From CAYJFK01 sp964369475 (lineage in GTDB: Bacteria > Bacillota > Clostridia > Oscillospirales > Feifaniaceae), in assembly GCA_964369475.1 (NCBI GenBank), contig CAYJFK010000001.1, positions 40,771-104,770 of the forward strand: a stretch of 64,000 bases of DNA, in the 5' to 3' direction. A model generated the notes under the pieces. It worked only from the letters and a program-made list of their open reading frames with translations. It did no database searches and had not been told where the DNA came from. This document shows, piece by piece, positions 42,587-51,032 of this stretch. Every line of letters begins with the position of its first letter. The first letter of the stretch is position 1. Both the position numbers and the translations under genes were made by a program.

Positions 42587-42681
42587 TATCAGACATCGCC
42601 CTGCCGATTTAATCGGTTAGGGCTATGTCTGCGTTAGTGCTCGTAACAGGGCAATAAAATATATTTCGGGGAGGAAAGACC

Positions 42682-43599
42682 ATGGAGAACAGAAGCACAG
42701 AAATTTTGCTTGAATCGGGAACCAACGAGTTTGAGATTATGGAATTTACCATAGGAAATCAACTCTTTGGCATTAATGTAGCTAAAGTAAGAGAGATAAT
42801 GCGTGTTATGCCGATAAAGCCAATGCAAAAGTCGCACCCGTGTATAGAGGGAATTTTTAAGCCTCGTGATGTGGTGCTTACCGTTATAGACCTTGCAGGA
42901 TATCTTGGCCTTGAGCAGTCTGAAAACCCCGATAGGGATATATTTATTGTCACAAGCTTTAACAACCAAAGCTATGCATTCCATGTTCATACCGTTGTTG
43001 GAATAGACAGGATTTCTTGGTCGCAGATGAAAAAGCCCGACAAAATTATATATGGCGGAGATGACGGTGTTGCAACAGGTATTGCAGAGTTTGAAGGAAG
43101 GCTTATAACAATTCTTGATTTCGAGAAGATTGCCTTTGAGATTAATCCAAAGCTCGGCATTCAGGTATCCGACGTGGAACAACTCGGCGAGAGAAAGAGA
43201 GACGAAAAGCCAATACTTGTTGCAGAGGATTCGGTGCTACTCTCCAAACTTATTTTGAATTCGCTTAATAAGGCAGGCTATGTTAATACAATCCATTTCG
43301 ACAATGGAAAGGAAGCTTGGGAATACCTTGTAGAGGCGAAAAACTCCTCTGATGCTTTAAGCGAGCATGTTGTTTGTGTAGTTTCCGATATAGAGATGCC
43401 GCAGATGGACGGGCATCACTTAACAAAGCTTATTAAGGAAGATCCTGTACTGCAAAAATTGCCTGTAATCTTGTTCTCGTCCCTTATTAGCGATGAGATG
43501 AGAAGAAAGGGTGAAGCACTTGGTGCAAGTGATCAGATTTCTAAGCCTGAGATTGTACGACTTGTTTCGGTTATAGACAAGTTAACGGCCGAAGAATAA
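42682..43599 (+). CDS. cheV: Chemotaxis coupling protein CheV
   Basis: Encodes 305 residues, ATG after GGGAGGAAAGACC. Residues 15-150 form a CheW-like domain (GNQLFGINVAKVREIM, VIDLAGYLG); residues 172-300 form a response-regulator receiver (ILVAEDSVLLSKLIL, phosphoacceptor aspartate in VVSDIEMPQMDG, lysine in ISKPE). CheV links receptors to CheA and aids adaptation by phosphorylation. A hairpin terminator follows. The location after flgC is consistent with co-regulation of motility and chemotaxis. Confidence 0.93.
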   Translation: MENRSTEILLESGTNEFEIMEFTIGNQLFGINVAKVREIMRVMPIKPMQKSHPCIEGIFKPRDVVLTVIDLAGYLGLEQSENPDRDIFIVTSFNNQSYAFHVHTVVGIDRISWSQMKKPDKIIYGGDDGVATGIAEFEGRLITILDFEKIAFEINPKLGIQVSDVEQLGERKRDEKPILVAEDSVLLSKLILNSLNKAGYVNTIHFDNGKEAWEYLVEAKNSSDALSEHVVCVVSDIEMPQMDGHHLTKLIKEDPVLQKLPVILFSSLISDEMRRKGEALGASDQISKPEIVRLVSVIDKLTAEE

Positions 43600-43606
43600 A
43601 ATTATA

Positions 43607-43640
43607 GACGGTGCTAAAAATTTTAGTACCGTCTTTTTTT
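43607..43640 (+). terminator. Intrinsic terminator after cheV
   Basis: Stem GACGGT-GCTAAAA paired with TTTTAGTACCGTC (one mismatch), followed by seven T. Confidence 0.88.
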
Positions 43641-43695
43641 GCGCTTTTTTGCAGTGAACTATTTATATAATTTGTAAAATTCCTTGTTTTTCCTG

Positions 43696-43724
43696 TTTAC
43701 AAAATGTGTACCATGATGTATAAT
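43696..43724 (+). promoter_or_regulatory. dinB promoter
   Basis: TTTACA (43696-43701) and TATAAT (43719-43724) with 17-base spacing, 36 bases before the start codon. Confidence 0.7.
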
Positions 43725-43729
43725 ATTAA

Positions 43730-43745
43730 TAGAAAATATGTTCTA
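43730..43745 (+). promoter_or_regulatory. LexA-like (SOS) operator of dinB
   Basis: The palindrome TAGAA-AATATG-TTCTA is one base off the clostridial LexA consensus GAACATATGTTC and lies six bases downstream of the -10 box, where bound LexA would block transcription. DNA polymerase IV is an SOS gene in many bacteria. Confidence 0.65.
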
Positions 43746-43760
43746 TTATGGGAGAGCGCC

Positions 43761-45002
43761 ATGCAACGTAAAATTCTGCACTGCGATTTGAATAATTTCT
43801 ATGCTTCAGTAGAATGTCTCGAGCGCCCCGATCTTGCAGGGGTGCCTGTCGTTGTGGGCGGAGATGCAGAGAGTCGTCATGGCATAGTGCTTGCTAAAAA
43901 TATGCCTGCAAAGATATGCGGTATAAAAACTGGCGAAACCTTGTGGCAGGCTCGCAAAAAGTGTGGAAACCTTGTAACTCTACCGGCCAATTTCGAGAAA
44001 TACGAGCGATTTTCACGCATGGCGCAAGACATATATGCAAATTATGCCGACAGGATACAGCCATTTGGTATAGACGAATGTTGGATAGATGTAAGTGGCA
44101 TAAGGAATGATATTTTTAATATTGCCGACGAGATTAGATGCAGGATAAAAGAGGAGCTCGGCGTTACTATATCGGTAGGTGCTTCCTTTAACAAGGTCTT
44201 TGCAAAGCTTGGAAGCGACATGAAAAAGCCCGACGCAGTGACCGTTATCGACAGAGAAAATTTTAGAAGCACAGTTTGGCCACTGCCGATAGGGGAGCTG
44301 CTATATGCAGGCCCTTCCACAGTTCGTGGACTTCATGCGATGGGAATAAGCACGATAGGCAGACTTGCTGCAAGCGACGAGACGGCCATTTTAAAACGCT
44401 TTGGCAAAGTTGGCACTATGCTTAGATCCTATGCAAGAGGTGAGGAGGGCGAGCCTGTCTCCTTTGAGGGGCAAAAAAGGGAGATAAAGAGCATTGGCAA
44501 CAGCGTTACGACGGCAAAAAACCTTGAAACCCCCGAAGAAGTTTATATGATAACGGTTATTCTTGCCGAAAAGGTCGCAAGAAGGCTTAGGGAAGCCGAT
44601 ATGAGGGCAGGCGGAGTGTGCTTTTCCATGAGAGACAGTGCCTTAAATTGGAGGGAGTGCTACACAAAACTCGGAAGCCCTACCGCATGTGCAAGCGAGA
44701 TTATAAAGACGGCAACAGAGCTATTTTGTCAAAATCACGACTTTGCAACAATGCCGCCACTTCGTGCAATAGGTGTTAGGGCTGTCCATCTTGTCAATAT
44801 AAGCGAATCGATACAACTCGACTTTGAAGGGCGAGAGCAAAGAGAGGTTCATGTCTCAGGGCTTGAGGATCGTATAGAAGGGCTTAGGAGTAAATACGGC
44901 AAAAGCATTGTACAGCGTGCGGTACTACTTACACGGCCTGACATTACGAAATTCGGCAAAAAGCTCGAAAACCCACTGCCTGCTCCAAGGGCTGCAACAT
45001 AA
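43761..45002 (+). CDS. dinB: DNA polymerase IV (Y-family, DinB)
   Basis: Encodes 413 residues; ATG 43761 after GGAGAGCG, and an upstream in-frame codon at 43704 precedes the promoter. Catalytic residues are visible: ILHCDLNNFYASVE (first aspartate), GIDECWIDVSG (Asp-Glu pair), then the ISVGASFNKVFAKLGSDMKKP helix-hairpin region and the little-finger domain. The enzyme copies damaged templates and lacks proofreading. No beta-clamp motif is obvious at the C-terminus. The promoter and LexA-like box point to damage induction. Confidence 0.94.
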   Translation: MQRKILHCDLNNFYASVECLERPDLAGVPVVVGGDAESRHGIVLAKNMPAKICGIKTGETLWQARKKCGNLVTLPANFEKYERFSRMAQDIYANYADRIQPFGIDECWIDVSGIRNDIFNIADEIRCRIKEELGVTISVGASFNKVFAKLGSDMKKPDAVTVIDRENFRSTVWPLPIGELLYAGPSTVRGLHAMGISTIGRLAASDETAILKRFGKVGTMLRSYARGEEGEPVSFEGQKREIKSIGNSVTTAKNLETPEEVYMITVILAEKVARRLREADMRAGGVCFSMRDSALNWRECYTKLGSPTACASEIIKTATELFCQNHDFATMPPLRAIGVRAVHLVNISESIQLDFEGREQREVHVSGLEDRIEGLRSKYGKSIVQRAVLLTRPDITKFGKKLENPLPAPRAAT

Positions 45003-45025
45003 TGAATGGATGGGTGTAAAAACAC

Positions 45026-45054
45026 TTGCACCTTTGGGTGGTTAGATATATAAT
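45026..45054 (+). promoter_or_regulatory. Promoter inside the dinB-rpe gap
   Basis: TTGCAC (45026-45031) and perfect TATAAT (45049-45054), spacer 17. A transcript would start near 45061 and run through the structured stretch toward rpe. Confidence 0.6.
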
Positions 45055-45060
45055 AGTGGT

Positions 45061-45213
45061 GAAATATATGTCGGACCATAAGCGGAAAATATATAGGATA
45101 AAATTCCCAAAAATGCATACAAAGACGACCACTGCCCATGCATCACCGTTGGTGATGCTTACCGTTTAAGCAGAGCAGTGGCCGCCAATCTATATAAAGT
45201 GACCCGGTGTCAC
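45061..45213 (+). ncRNA. Possible structured leader or small RNA upstream of rpe
   Basis: Downstream of the promoter there is no reading frame but clear nested pairing: CCACTGC (45129-45135) with GCAGTGG (45175-45181) encloses the perfect hairpin GCATCACC-GTT-GGTGATGC (45140-45158). A third hairpin GTGAC-CCGGT-GTCAC (45199-45213) follows. No known riboswitch consensus was recognised. The 3' end is unknown. It could be a leader for rpe or a separate small RNA. Confidence 0.4.
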
Positions 45214-45276
45214 ACTCTATTCTATGCTATTTCGCCCTACTTCGACACAAAAATATGCTTATTTTAGGAGATTTTT

Positions 45277-45930
45277 ATGAAAGCTATCGCACCTTCAATT
45301 TTATCTGCCGATTTTGCCAACCTAAGAGGGGAGCTTAAAGCCTTAGAGGAGGCAGGCATAAAGGTCGTTCATCTCGATTCTATGGACGGTATGTTTGTGC
45401 CGAACATCACCTTTGGGCCTCCTGTTGTAAAGGCAATAAGGGCAGATTCGAAGCTTGTTTTTGATGTGCATTTAATGATAGAGGAGCCTTCTCGCTATGT
45501 GGAGGAGTATATAAAGGCAGGTGCTGATATATTAACTGTGCATTACGAGGCATGTAAAGACCCGCTTGCAACGGTTAGGCAGATAAAAAGCCTTGGAGCA
45601 AAGGCGGGTATTTCGGTTAAACCTAACACGCAAATAGAGGAAATACTGCCGCTATTATGCGAAGTAGACCTTGTGCTCGTTATGTCGGTAGAGCCCGGGT
45701 TTGGTGGTCAAAAGTTTATGTCAAGTGCAATAGATAAAATTAAAATGTTAAAGAAACTTCGAGAAAACAAAGGGTTTGATTATATAATCTCTATCGATGG
45801 TGGTATAAACGAGCAAAATATACATAGTATTGTAGAGGACGGAGCAGAGCTTATTGTGGTCGGCTCGGCATTTTTCAAATCGAGCGATTACAAGGCGCAG
45901 GCCGAAATATTTGGGGCGGCACTTATATAA
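45277..45930 (+). CDS. rpe: Ribulose-phosphate 3-epimerase
   Basis: Encodes 217 residues, ATG after TAGGAG. Begins APSILSADFANLRGE, and has HLDSMDGMFVPNITFGP (metal His and Asp), VFDVHLMIEEP, VEPGFGGQKFM and SIDGGINEQNI. This TIM-barrel enzyme interconverts ribulose 5-phosphate and xylulose 5-phosphate in the pentose phosphate pathway. Length and motifs are standard. Confidence 0.96.
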   Translation: MKAIAPSILSADFANLRGELKALEEAGIKVVHLDSMDGMFVPNITFGPPVVKAIRADSKLVFDVHLMIEEPSRYVEEYIKAGADILTVHYEACKDPLATVRQIKSLGAKAGISVKPNTQIEEILPLLCEVDLVLVMSVEPGFGGQKFMSSAIDKIKMLKKLRENKGFDYIISIDGGINEQNIHSIVEDGAELIVVGSAFFKSSDYKAQAEIFGAALI

Positions 45931-45937
45931 CAGTGAT

Positions 45938-45980
45938 ATGCGTAAATTTGGCAAATTGTCAAATTTACGCATGTTTTTTT
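45938..45980 (+). terminator. Intrinsic terminator after rpe
   Basis: Perfect 13-bp stem ATGCGTAAATTTG/CAAATTTACGCAT with a nine-base loop, then seven T. Confidence 0.92.
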
Positions 45981-45994
45981 AGTAATCTTGCGAG

Positions 45995-46023
45995 TTGTGC
46001 CGTGCATAATAAAGTGGTATAAT
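45995..46023 (+). promoter_or_regulatory. dapL promoter
   Basis: TTGTGC (45995-46000) and TATAAT (46018-46023) with a 17-base spacer. Confidence 0.55.
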
Positions 46024-46084
46024 ACTGTATAGAGGCAAAAATCTGTATATTTTAATATAAATAAACGAGAGGGGCACAAAAAAC

Positions 46085-47302
46085 ATGGCAAGAATAGACA
46101 GTACACTATATCATGTAGAAGATGGCAAACTCTTTAGAACAATAGCAATCAAAGGCCTTGAGTGGCTCGAGAAGAATCCCGGCAAATCCCTTACAAAGCT
46201 TGGAGTTGGCGATGTATCGATCCCACTTGCACCGGCAGTTGTAGAGGCAATGAAAAAAGGCGCAGAGGAAATGGGCGTTAAGGAGACATTCCACGGCTAT
46301 GCTCACGGTAACGGATACCGTTTTTTAATCGACAATATCATTGCTAAAGACTACAATTCAAGAGGTGTAGAGCTAAGCCATAAGGACGTATTTATCTCCG
46401 ACGGATCTACTTCCGACCTATATTCGCTAACAGATATATTCTCGAGAGATGCAGAAGTTCTTGTTTCAGAGCCTGCATACCCTGCATATGTCGACATGAA
46501 TATGATGCTTGGCCGTAAGATCCACTACATCAACTGCTACGAGGAGCATGGATTTATTCCTCAGCCACCGGATTTTGGTGTAGATGTCGTCTACCTATGC
46601 TCGCCAAACAACCCAACAGGTGCTCTAATGGAGCTTGAAGATCTACAAATGTGGGTCGACTATGCCAAGAAGTGGGATGCTGTTTTAATTATGGACAGTG
46701 CATATGAGTCATTTATAGATGGCGACAAGCCTCACTCGATATTCGAGGCAAAGGGCGCAGAAGATGTTGCGGTTGAAATCCGCAGTTTCTCCAAGACAGC
46801 AGGATTTACAGGCGTTCGTTGTTCCTATTGCGTAGTTCCAAGCACTGTTAAATGCTGGAACGACATAGGAGAGAGAGTTTCCCTTCGTGACCTATACGAG
46901 AAAAAGAGAGAAGTTCGTTTCTTCGGTACAGGTTATGTATCGCAGTGTGCCGCAAACGCCTACTACTCGGAAGAAGGCCACAAGCAGTGTATGGAGAACA
47001 CAGCTTACTACAAGAACAACGGCAAGGTTATAAAGTCGACTCTTGAGGGCATTGGCATTAAGTGCATCGGCGGAACACATTCGCCATACATCTGGATGAA
47101 GTGCCCCAGCGGCATGGGTTCGTGGGAATTCTTCGACAGACTTTTAGGCGAGACAGGCGTTGTTATGACACCGGGCGCAGGCTTTGGTGATTCGGGTGAC
47201 GGTTGGATGCGTATTTCTTCCTTCGGTGAGGCCGAGGCTACAAAGAGGGGTATCGGCATGGTTGCAGACCTTTGCAAGACAATAATGGCTGAAAGAGCTT
47301 AG
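46085..47302 (+). CDS. dapL: LL-diaminopimelate aminotransferase
   Basis: Encodes 405 residues, ATG after AGAGGGGCAC. Fold-type I PLP enzyme: SDGSTSDLYSLTDIF, CSPNNPTGALMELEDL, and the Schiff-base lysine in SFSKTAGFTGVRCSY. Other residues typical of DapL are the N-terminal KLGVGDVSIPLAPAV and the C-terminal ISSFGEAE. It makes LL-diaminopimelate directly from tetrahydrodipicolinate with glutamate as donor, replacing the succinyl or acetyl steps. It has its own promoter and terminator, and draws on aspartate semialdehyde made by hom-lysC-asd locus products at 51033-54503. Confidence 0.95.
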   Translation: MARIDSTLYHVEDGKLFRTIAIKGLEWLEKNPGKSLTKLGVGDVSIPLAPAVVEAMKKGAEEMGVKETFHGYAHGNGYRFLIDNIIAKDYNSRGVELSHKDVFISDGSTSDLYSLTDIFSRDAEVLVSEPAYPAYVDMNMMLGRKIHYINCYEEHGFIPQPPDFGVDVVYLCSPNNPTGALMELEDLQMWVDYAKKWDAVLIMDSAYESFIDGDKPHSIFEAKGAEDVAVEIRSFSKTAGFTGVRCSYCVVPSTVKCWNDIGERVSLRDLYEKKREVRFFGTGYVSQCAANAYYSEEGHKQCMENTAYYKNNGKVIKSTLEGIGIKCIGGTHSPYIWMKCPSGMGSWEFFDRLLGETGVVMTPGAGFGDSGDGWMRISSFGEAEATKRGIGMVADLCKTIMAERA

Positions 47303-47314
47303 TTTAAATAAAAC

Positions 47315-47351
47315 AAAAAGACCTCTCGGAGTTACTCCGAGAGGTCTTTTT
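47315..47351. terminator. Bidirectional terminator between dapL and the SLH gene
   Basis: Perfect 17-bp stem (47315-47331 with 47335-47351), core GACCTCTCGGAG, loop TTA, with T-runs both ways. Confidence 0.92.
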
Positions 47352-47365
47352 ATAATGTAAACTGT

Positions 47366-48964
47366 TTATTTTACTAGCATACCGACAACGGGCAAGCTCT
47401 CAAATCTATCGTCGTTGTGGCCGTTTTTGAATGCCTCGGTAATATCAGTGCCGGCCATCTGACCGCCGTGCATTCCTTCCATCCACTTTGCGTGCTCTGA
47501 AGCATCATATACTATGCCGTCTATCGCTATGTATGCGGGCATTCCATCTTTGCCGTTGTACATTGCAAGCTCGTCCATGGTGTAAACCATCTTGTCGGAA
47601 GGCTCACGAACGAGTATAGCGTCTATTTTGCCTTCGGCAAAGAGATCAGATCCCGACCTTGCGTCAAGTACAGTTATGTATGATCCAAGCGGTAGGTGCT
47701 CTGCTGTTATCTCTACAACAGGGAAGCGGCCTGCAACCTTGTTGTATACCGAATATGTGCCGTCTTCATGTCCCCAGTACATATATACTTCCTTATCGAA
47801 CATTAGCATCTTGCCATCATCGAGCATTACGCCCTCTTCGCTGATATATGTAACAACGCCTGACATCATGGGCTCGACAGGCACAGCATTTTGTATCATT
47901 CTATCGCCAATTGTATAGGCAAGGTATACTCCGACATCTTCGTCTGTCATGTCTGCCATATAAGTATTAATGACAAGTCCGTCTGCAAGCGATATTGGAC
48001 CGTATTCGTGACCGTCCTCGATACCCTTAACAATTGTAATGCCCTCGGAATCTTCGTGCATCTCATTTATCATGGAAAAGTGAGTATTTGTGGGAGGATC
48101 GGGGATGTGTACAAATTCTGCGTATAGTGTCATGTCCTTTGTAACAGGCATGTCAAAATCCCATTTGTTAATAAGCTCAGGCTCTGTGTACCATGCCCTT
48201 AGATCATACCATTTGTCTATATCAATACCGTTTATAACTACCGTGTTTTCAGGGTCGTCAGGCATGGAGACAGCCATTCCGCTCTTGACGTATTCCATCT
48301 CTGTCATGGCGATCTCTTCGCCTGTAAAGCTATGAGTTACAGAGGACATAAATGTAACGCTATTCATAGCATCGTCCATCATAAGCCTGTACATTATAAC
48401 GGCAAAATCTTTTCTTCTAATCTCGTTCTTTGGAACTATCATGTTGTCGTAACCCTCGACTATGCCTGCCTCGACAAGAGCTGCCACTTCTTCCATTGCA
48501 TCGCTGCTAATCATGTCTTTGTCGGTAAAGCCATCGAGCACGCTCATGTCTGTGCCTGTTATTTCGAATGCAACTGCAAGAGCCTTAAATGCACCCTCTC
48601 TTGTTATCGGCATATCAGGGTAAAGCATGTCGCCTGTTGCCATAATCATACCTTTGTCGAGCGCTGCACCCATTGCCGCATAATACCATGCATCTTGGTT
48701 TATATCGGAATATCCCGACATGTCTGCCATTCCTGTTAGATTTGCCGACCTTGTTAGAATTTGCGCTACTTGTGCTACTGTGATACTGTCGTCAGGCATT
48801 ACTTTGCCATCCATACCGACGAGATACCCGTTGTCGACCGCGAATTTCAGAGCCTCGGTAGAATAGTCGTTTGGCATGTCGGAATAATCGGCCATTGCCG
48901 CCATAGGCATAGCTACAAGCATCATGCATATGGCAAGGAGCATAGAAAAGTGTTTTCTTGTCAT
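47366..48964 (-). CDS. Methionine-rich S-layer homology (SLH) domain protein
   Basis: Encodes 532 residues; ATG 48964 after GGAGGGACATTTT. A signal peptide (MTRKHFSMLLAICMMLVAMP) ends near AMA-DYSDM. SLH-like segments at about 28-75, 82-140 and 145-200 (VAQILTRSAN, REGAFKALAVAFEITG, RKDFAVIMYRLM) should attach the protein to secondary cell wall polymers. A stretch near 245-290 ending MTLYAEF resembles Listeria-Bacteroides-type repeats. The rest is not recognised. By eye about one residue in ten is methionine, four times normal, and acidic residues are frequent. It is likely an exported cell-wall protein. Confidence 0.82.
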   Translation of the reverse strand: MTRKHFSMLLAICMMLVAMPMAAMADYSDMPNDYSTEALKFAVDNGYLVGMDGKVMPDDSITVAQVAQILTRSANLTGMADMSGYSDINQDAWYYAAMGAALDKGMIMATGDMLYPDMPITREGAFKALAVAFEITGTDMSVLDGFTDKDMISSDAMEEVAALVEAGIVEGYDNMIVPKNEIRRKDFAVIMYRLMMDDAMNSVTFMSSVTHSFTGEEIAMTEMEYVKSGMAVSMPDDPENTVVINGIDIDKWYDLRAWYTEPELINKWDFDMPVTKDMTLYAEFVHIPDPPTNTHFSMINEMHEDSEGITIVKGIEDGHEYGPISLADGLVINTYMADMTDEDVGVYLAYTIGDRMIQNAVPVEPMMSGVVTYISEEGVMLDDGKMLMFDKEVYMYWGHEDGTYSVYNKVAGRFPVVEITAEHLPLGSYITVLDARSGSDLFAEGKIDAILVREPSDKMVYTMDELAMYNGKDGMPAYIAIDGIVYDASEHAKWMEGMHGGQMAGTDITEAFKNGHNDDRFESLPVVGMLVK

Positions 48965-49074
48965 AAAATGTCCCTCCAAATCATTTTTTCAAAGAAATAG
49001 TCAGTTCGCTATATCAGCAGTATGTCTATAAATATGCTGAATATATACACGTATCTTTTCTTTGATTATATACA

Positions 49075-49104
49075 ATGATAGCATAAAATATACATCAATG
49101 TCAA
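49075..49104 (-). promoter_or_regulatory. Promoter of the SLH gene
   Basis: Reading the reverse strand: TTGACA (49104-49099), 18 bases, TATCAT (49080-49075), about 110 bases before the start. The 548-base gap 48965-49512 is otherwise very AT-rich; apart from this promoter and the terminator at 49451 no gene or structure is supported. Confidence 0.5.
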
Positions 49105-49450
49105 CTATAAATGTAGAATATATTATATTTTTCATTATATAGTTATATTTTATATTTTTTGTCATCTTGTGTAATCAAAGCTTGTAATTTGTCTATTTTT
49201 TTATTATAATGTAAAATTCTTTAGATGCACAGGCTCAAAATTAATCAATATCAACAATCCAATTCATTGATGTGCGTTCTGTCATAGGTTTTAGTTACAT
49301 AGTTAAAGGTGATTAGTTATATAGATTAGTATCATTGATATAAAATAATTGTATGAATAAATACACATAATTTACAGTAATTAATATTGTACCATAAAGG
49401 CATAATTGAATATAACTGCAAATATAACTACAATCTATATAAGACAATAC

Positions 49451-49480
49451 AAAAAACCCACCATTTTTTATGGTGGGTTT
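49451..49480 (-). terminator. Terminator of the FMN-binding lipoprotein gene
   Basis: Stem AAACCCACCAT/ATGGTGGGTTT with five-base loop and a T-run on the reverse strand. Confidence 0.88.
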
Positions 49481-49512
49481 AAGATTGGTTATGAGTTTAA
49501 CGTAACAAATTT

Positions 49513-50742
49513 TTAGTATATAACGCTATCTGCTTGCATTTCAACCAGTAGCTTATCGGCAAGAGAGAGGTAATTATCCCAAGCTGTGTTTCTCTCGGTG
49601 TAGCCCGAAGTACCATAGTCTCCTGTTGCCTCGATTGCAGGAAGGTCTGTTAGATCCATTAAATCTTGCGTAGCAACTACCTTTTCATTTAAAGCGTCCA
49701 TTTGAACATTAAAGCCAATTCTCGATGGCTCATCGTACAGCACGCTCTGATACTTGGATTGTCTGTAATACTTTTGCAAGGTAGGATCTTCAATGTCATC
49801 CTTATTGTCGGCGAAAATCTCGTCGTACTTGCAGCTTATAATTTTTCCGTCTTCAATAATAAGTCTAAGTTCGCCCGTAATGCCGTTTCCGAAATCTTCG
49901 GCAATGGAGTAAAACTGTTTTGTAGAGGGCTCGCCCATCATGGCTTCGATTTCGAGCGCTAAAGGTACCATTGATTGATGAATGCTGTTGGAAGCTCCTG
50001 CAACTACATCGAATTCTCCCGAAAGTCTTTGCTCCTCAAGCATTTGAGCCTCTACGAGCACAACGCTCTGAATCCAAGCAGCACCTTTTTTCTCTCCCAT
50101 TGTGAAGTTGTATTCGGACATTCTCTTGGGAACATCTTGATAGAATCTGTTGTAGTAGTTAGGTCTTGTTGTTTCGTTAAATTCAACTTTTACAATTTCA
50201 TCCTCGAGAACCACTACTTCAACAATACCCATATGACCTTGTCTAAAGCGCTCTTCAACTGCATAATAGTCTCCCTTTGTTATACCGAGCTTTGGTTGTG
50301 CAGTCCACTCTAAAACAGCCGCTTCTTCAGTTTCGGGTTGCTCTATCTCAATGGGAGTTAGCGTAATACCGCTCGTTGCAATTGCCTCTTTTACACCGTT
50401 AAGAATTGCCGCAGAAGTAACAGTTGCACCTGAAATCATATCTATATCTGCCGACTGTGCATCTACTATGTACTGCGGTAGCTCATTAATAGCTTGATCT
50501 GAAAGACCTTCTGTCTCTGTGTGTTCTACTATTGTTACAGCTGTTATTGAAGTTTCGTCAAAGGTCACGTCGAGTTTTATCGGACCGTTGTGGCCTGCTG
50601 TTTCCACAGAAATAACAGTCGGTTCTACTCCTTGGGCAGCATCGTCCGGTTGAGCGTCATCGGGAGTCTGCTCGTTCGCTGCGCAGCCACCAAGAAGTGC
50701 TAAAATAGAAATTAGTGCTAAATGCTTTTTAAGGTTGTTCAT
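49513..50742 (-). CDS. FMN-binding domain lipoprotein
   Basis: Encodes 409 residues; ATG 50742 preceded by CGGAGAATGA. The signal peptide ends in lipobox LGGC. Residues 45-125 are an FMN_bind domain with DMISGATVTSAAILNGV; the SGATVT sequence is where flavin is covalently attached through Thr/Ser by ApbE-like enzymes. Residues 140-260 and 275-390 look like two further, degenerate copies (FDVVAGASNSIHQSMVPLA in the second). Extracellular flavoproteins of this type take part in electron transfer across the membrane. No apbE or Rnf genes lie nearby. Confidence 0.85.
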   Translation of the reverse strand: MNNLKKHLALISILALLGGCAANEQTPDDAQPDDAAQGVEPTVISVETAGHNGPIKLDVTFDETSITAVTIVEHTETEGLSDQAINELPQYIVDAQSADIDMISGATVTSAAILNGVKEAIATSGITLTPIEIEQPETEEAAVLEWTAQPKLGITKGDYYAVEERFRQGHMGIVEVVVLEDEIVKVEFNETTRPNYYNRFYQDVPKRMSEYNFTMGEKKGAAWIQSVVLVEAQMLEEQRLSGEFDVVAGASNSIHQSMVPLALEIEAMMGEPSTKQFYSIAEDFGNGITGELRLIIEDGKIISCKYDEIFADNKDDIEDPTLQKYYRQSKYQSVLYDEPSRIGFNVQMDALNEKVVATQDLMDLTDLPAIEATGDYGTSGYTERNTAWDNYLSLADKLLVEMQADSVIY

Positions 50743-50785
50743 TTCATTCTCCGTTTCAATTTAACATTTTATATGTTTCGGTCAC

Positions 50786-50814
50786 ACTTTAACACATACA
50801 TTTCCGCTTGTCAA
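50786..50814 (-). promoter_or_regulatory. Promoter of the FMN-binding lipoprotein gene
   Basis: Reverse strand: TTGACA (50814-50809), 17 bases, TAAAGT (50791-50786), about 45 bases upstream of the start. The remaining 290-base gap down to asd is AT-rich with no other signal except the terminator. Confidence 0.55.
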
Positions 50815-50975
50815 CAGCTAATGTATTAATAATTTACATTTTTGGTCATTAAATTTAATTGATAGTAATGTTTTTATATTGTAAAAATTTAGGACAAATT
50901 AATTAATTAAAACGATCGGAATTAATCATTGTGTTTTTAAACAAAATTAGAAAAAAACAAAATATTTACAACCAT

Positions 50976-51000
50976 AAAAAGAGAGGCATTGCCTCTCTTT
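50976..51000 (-). terminator. Terminator of the hom-lysC-asd operon
   Basis: Stem AAAGAGAGGC/GCCTCTCTTT with ATT loop and a T-run on the reverse strand, 33 bases beyond the asd stop. Confidence 0.88.
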
Positions 51001-51032
51001 CTAAATAAAAATTAAATTTAATTTATCGCAAC

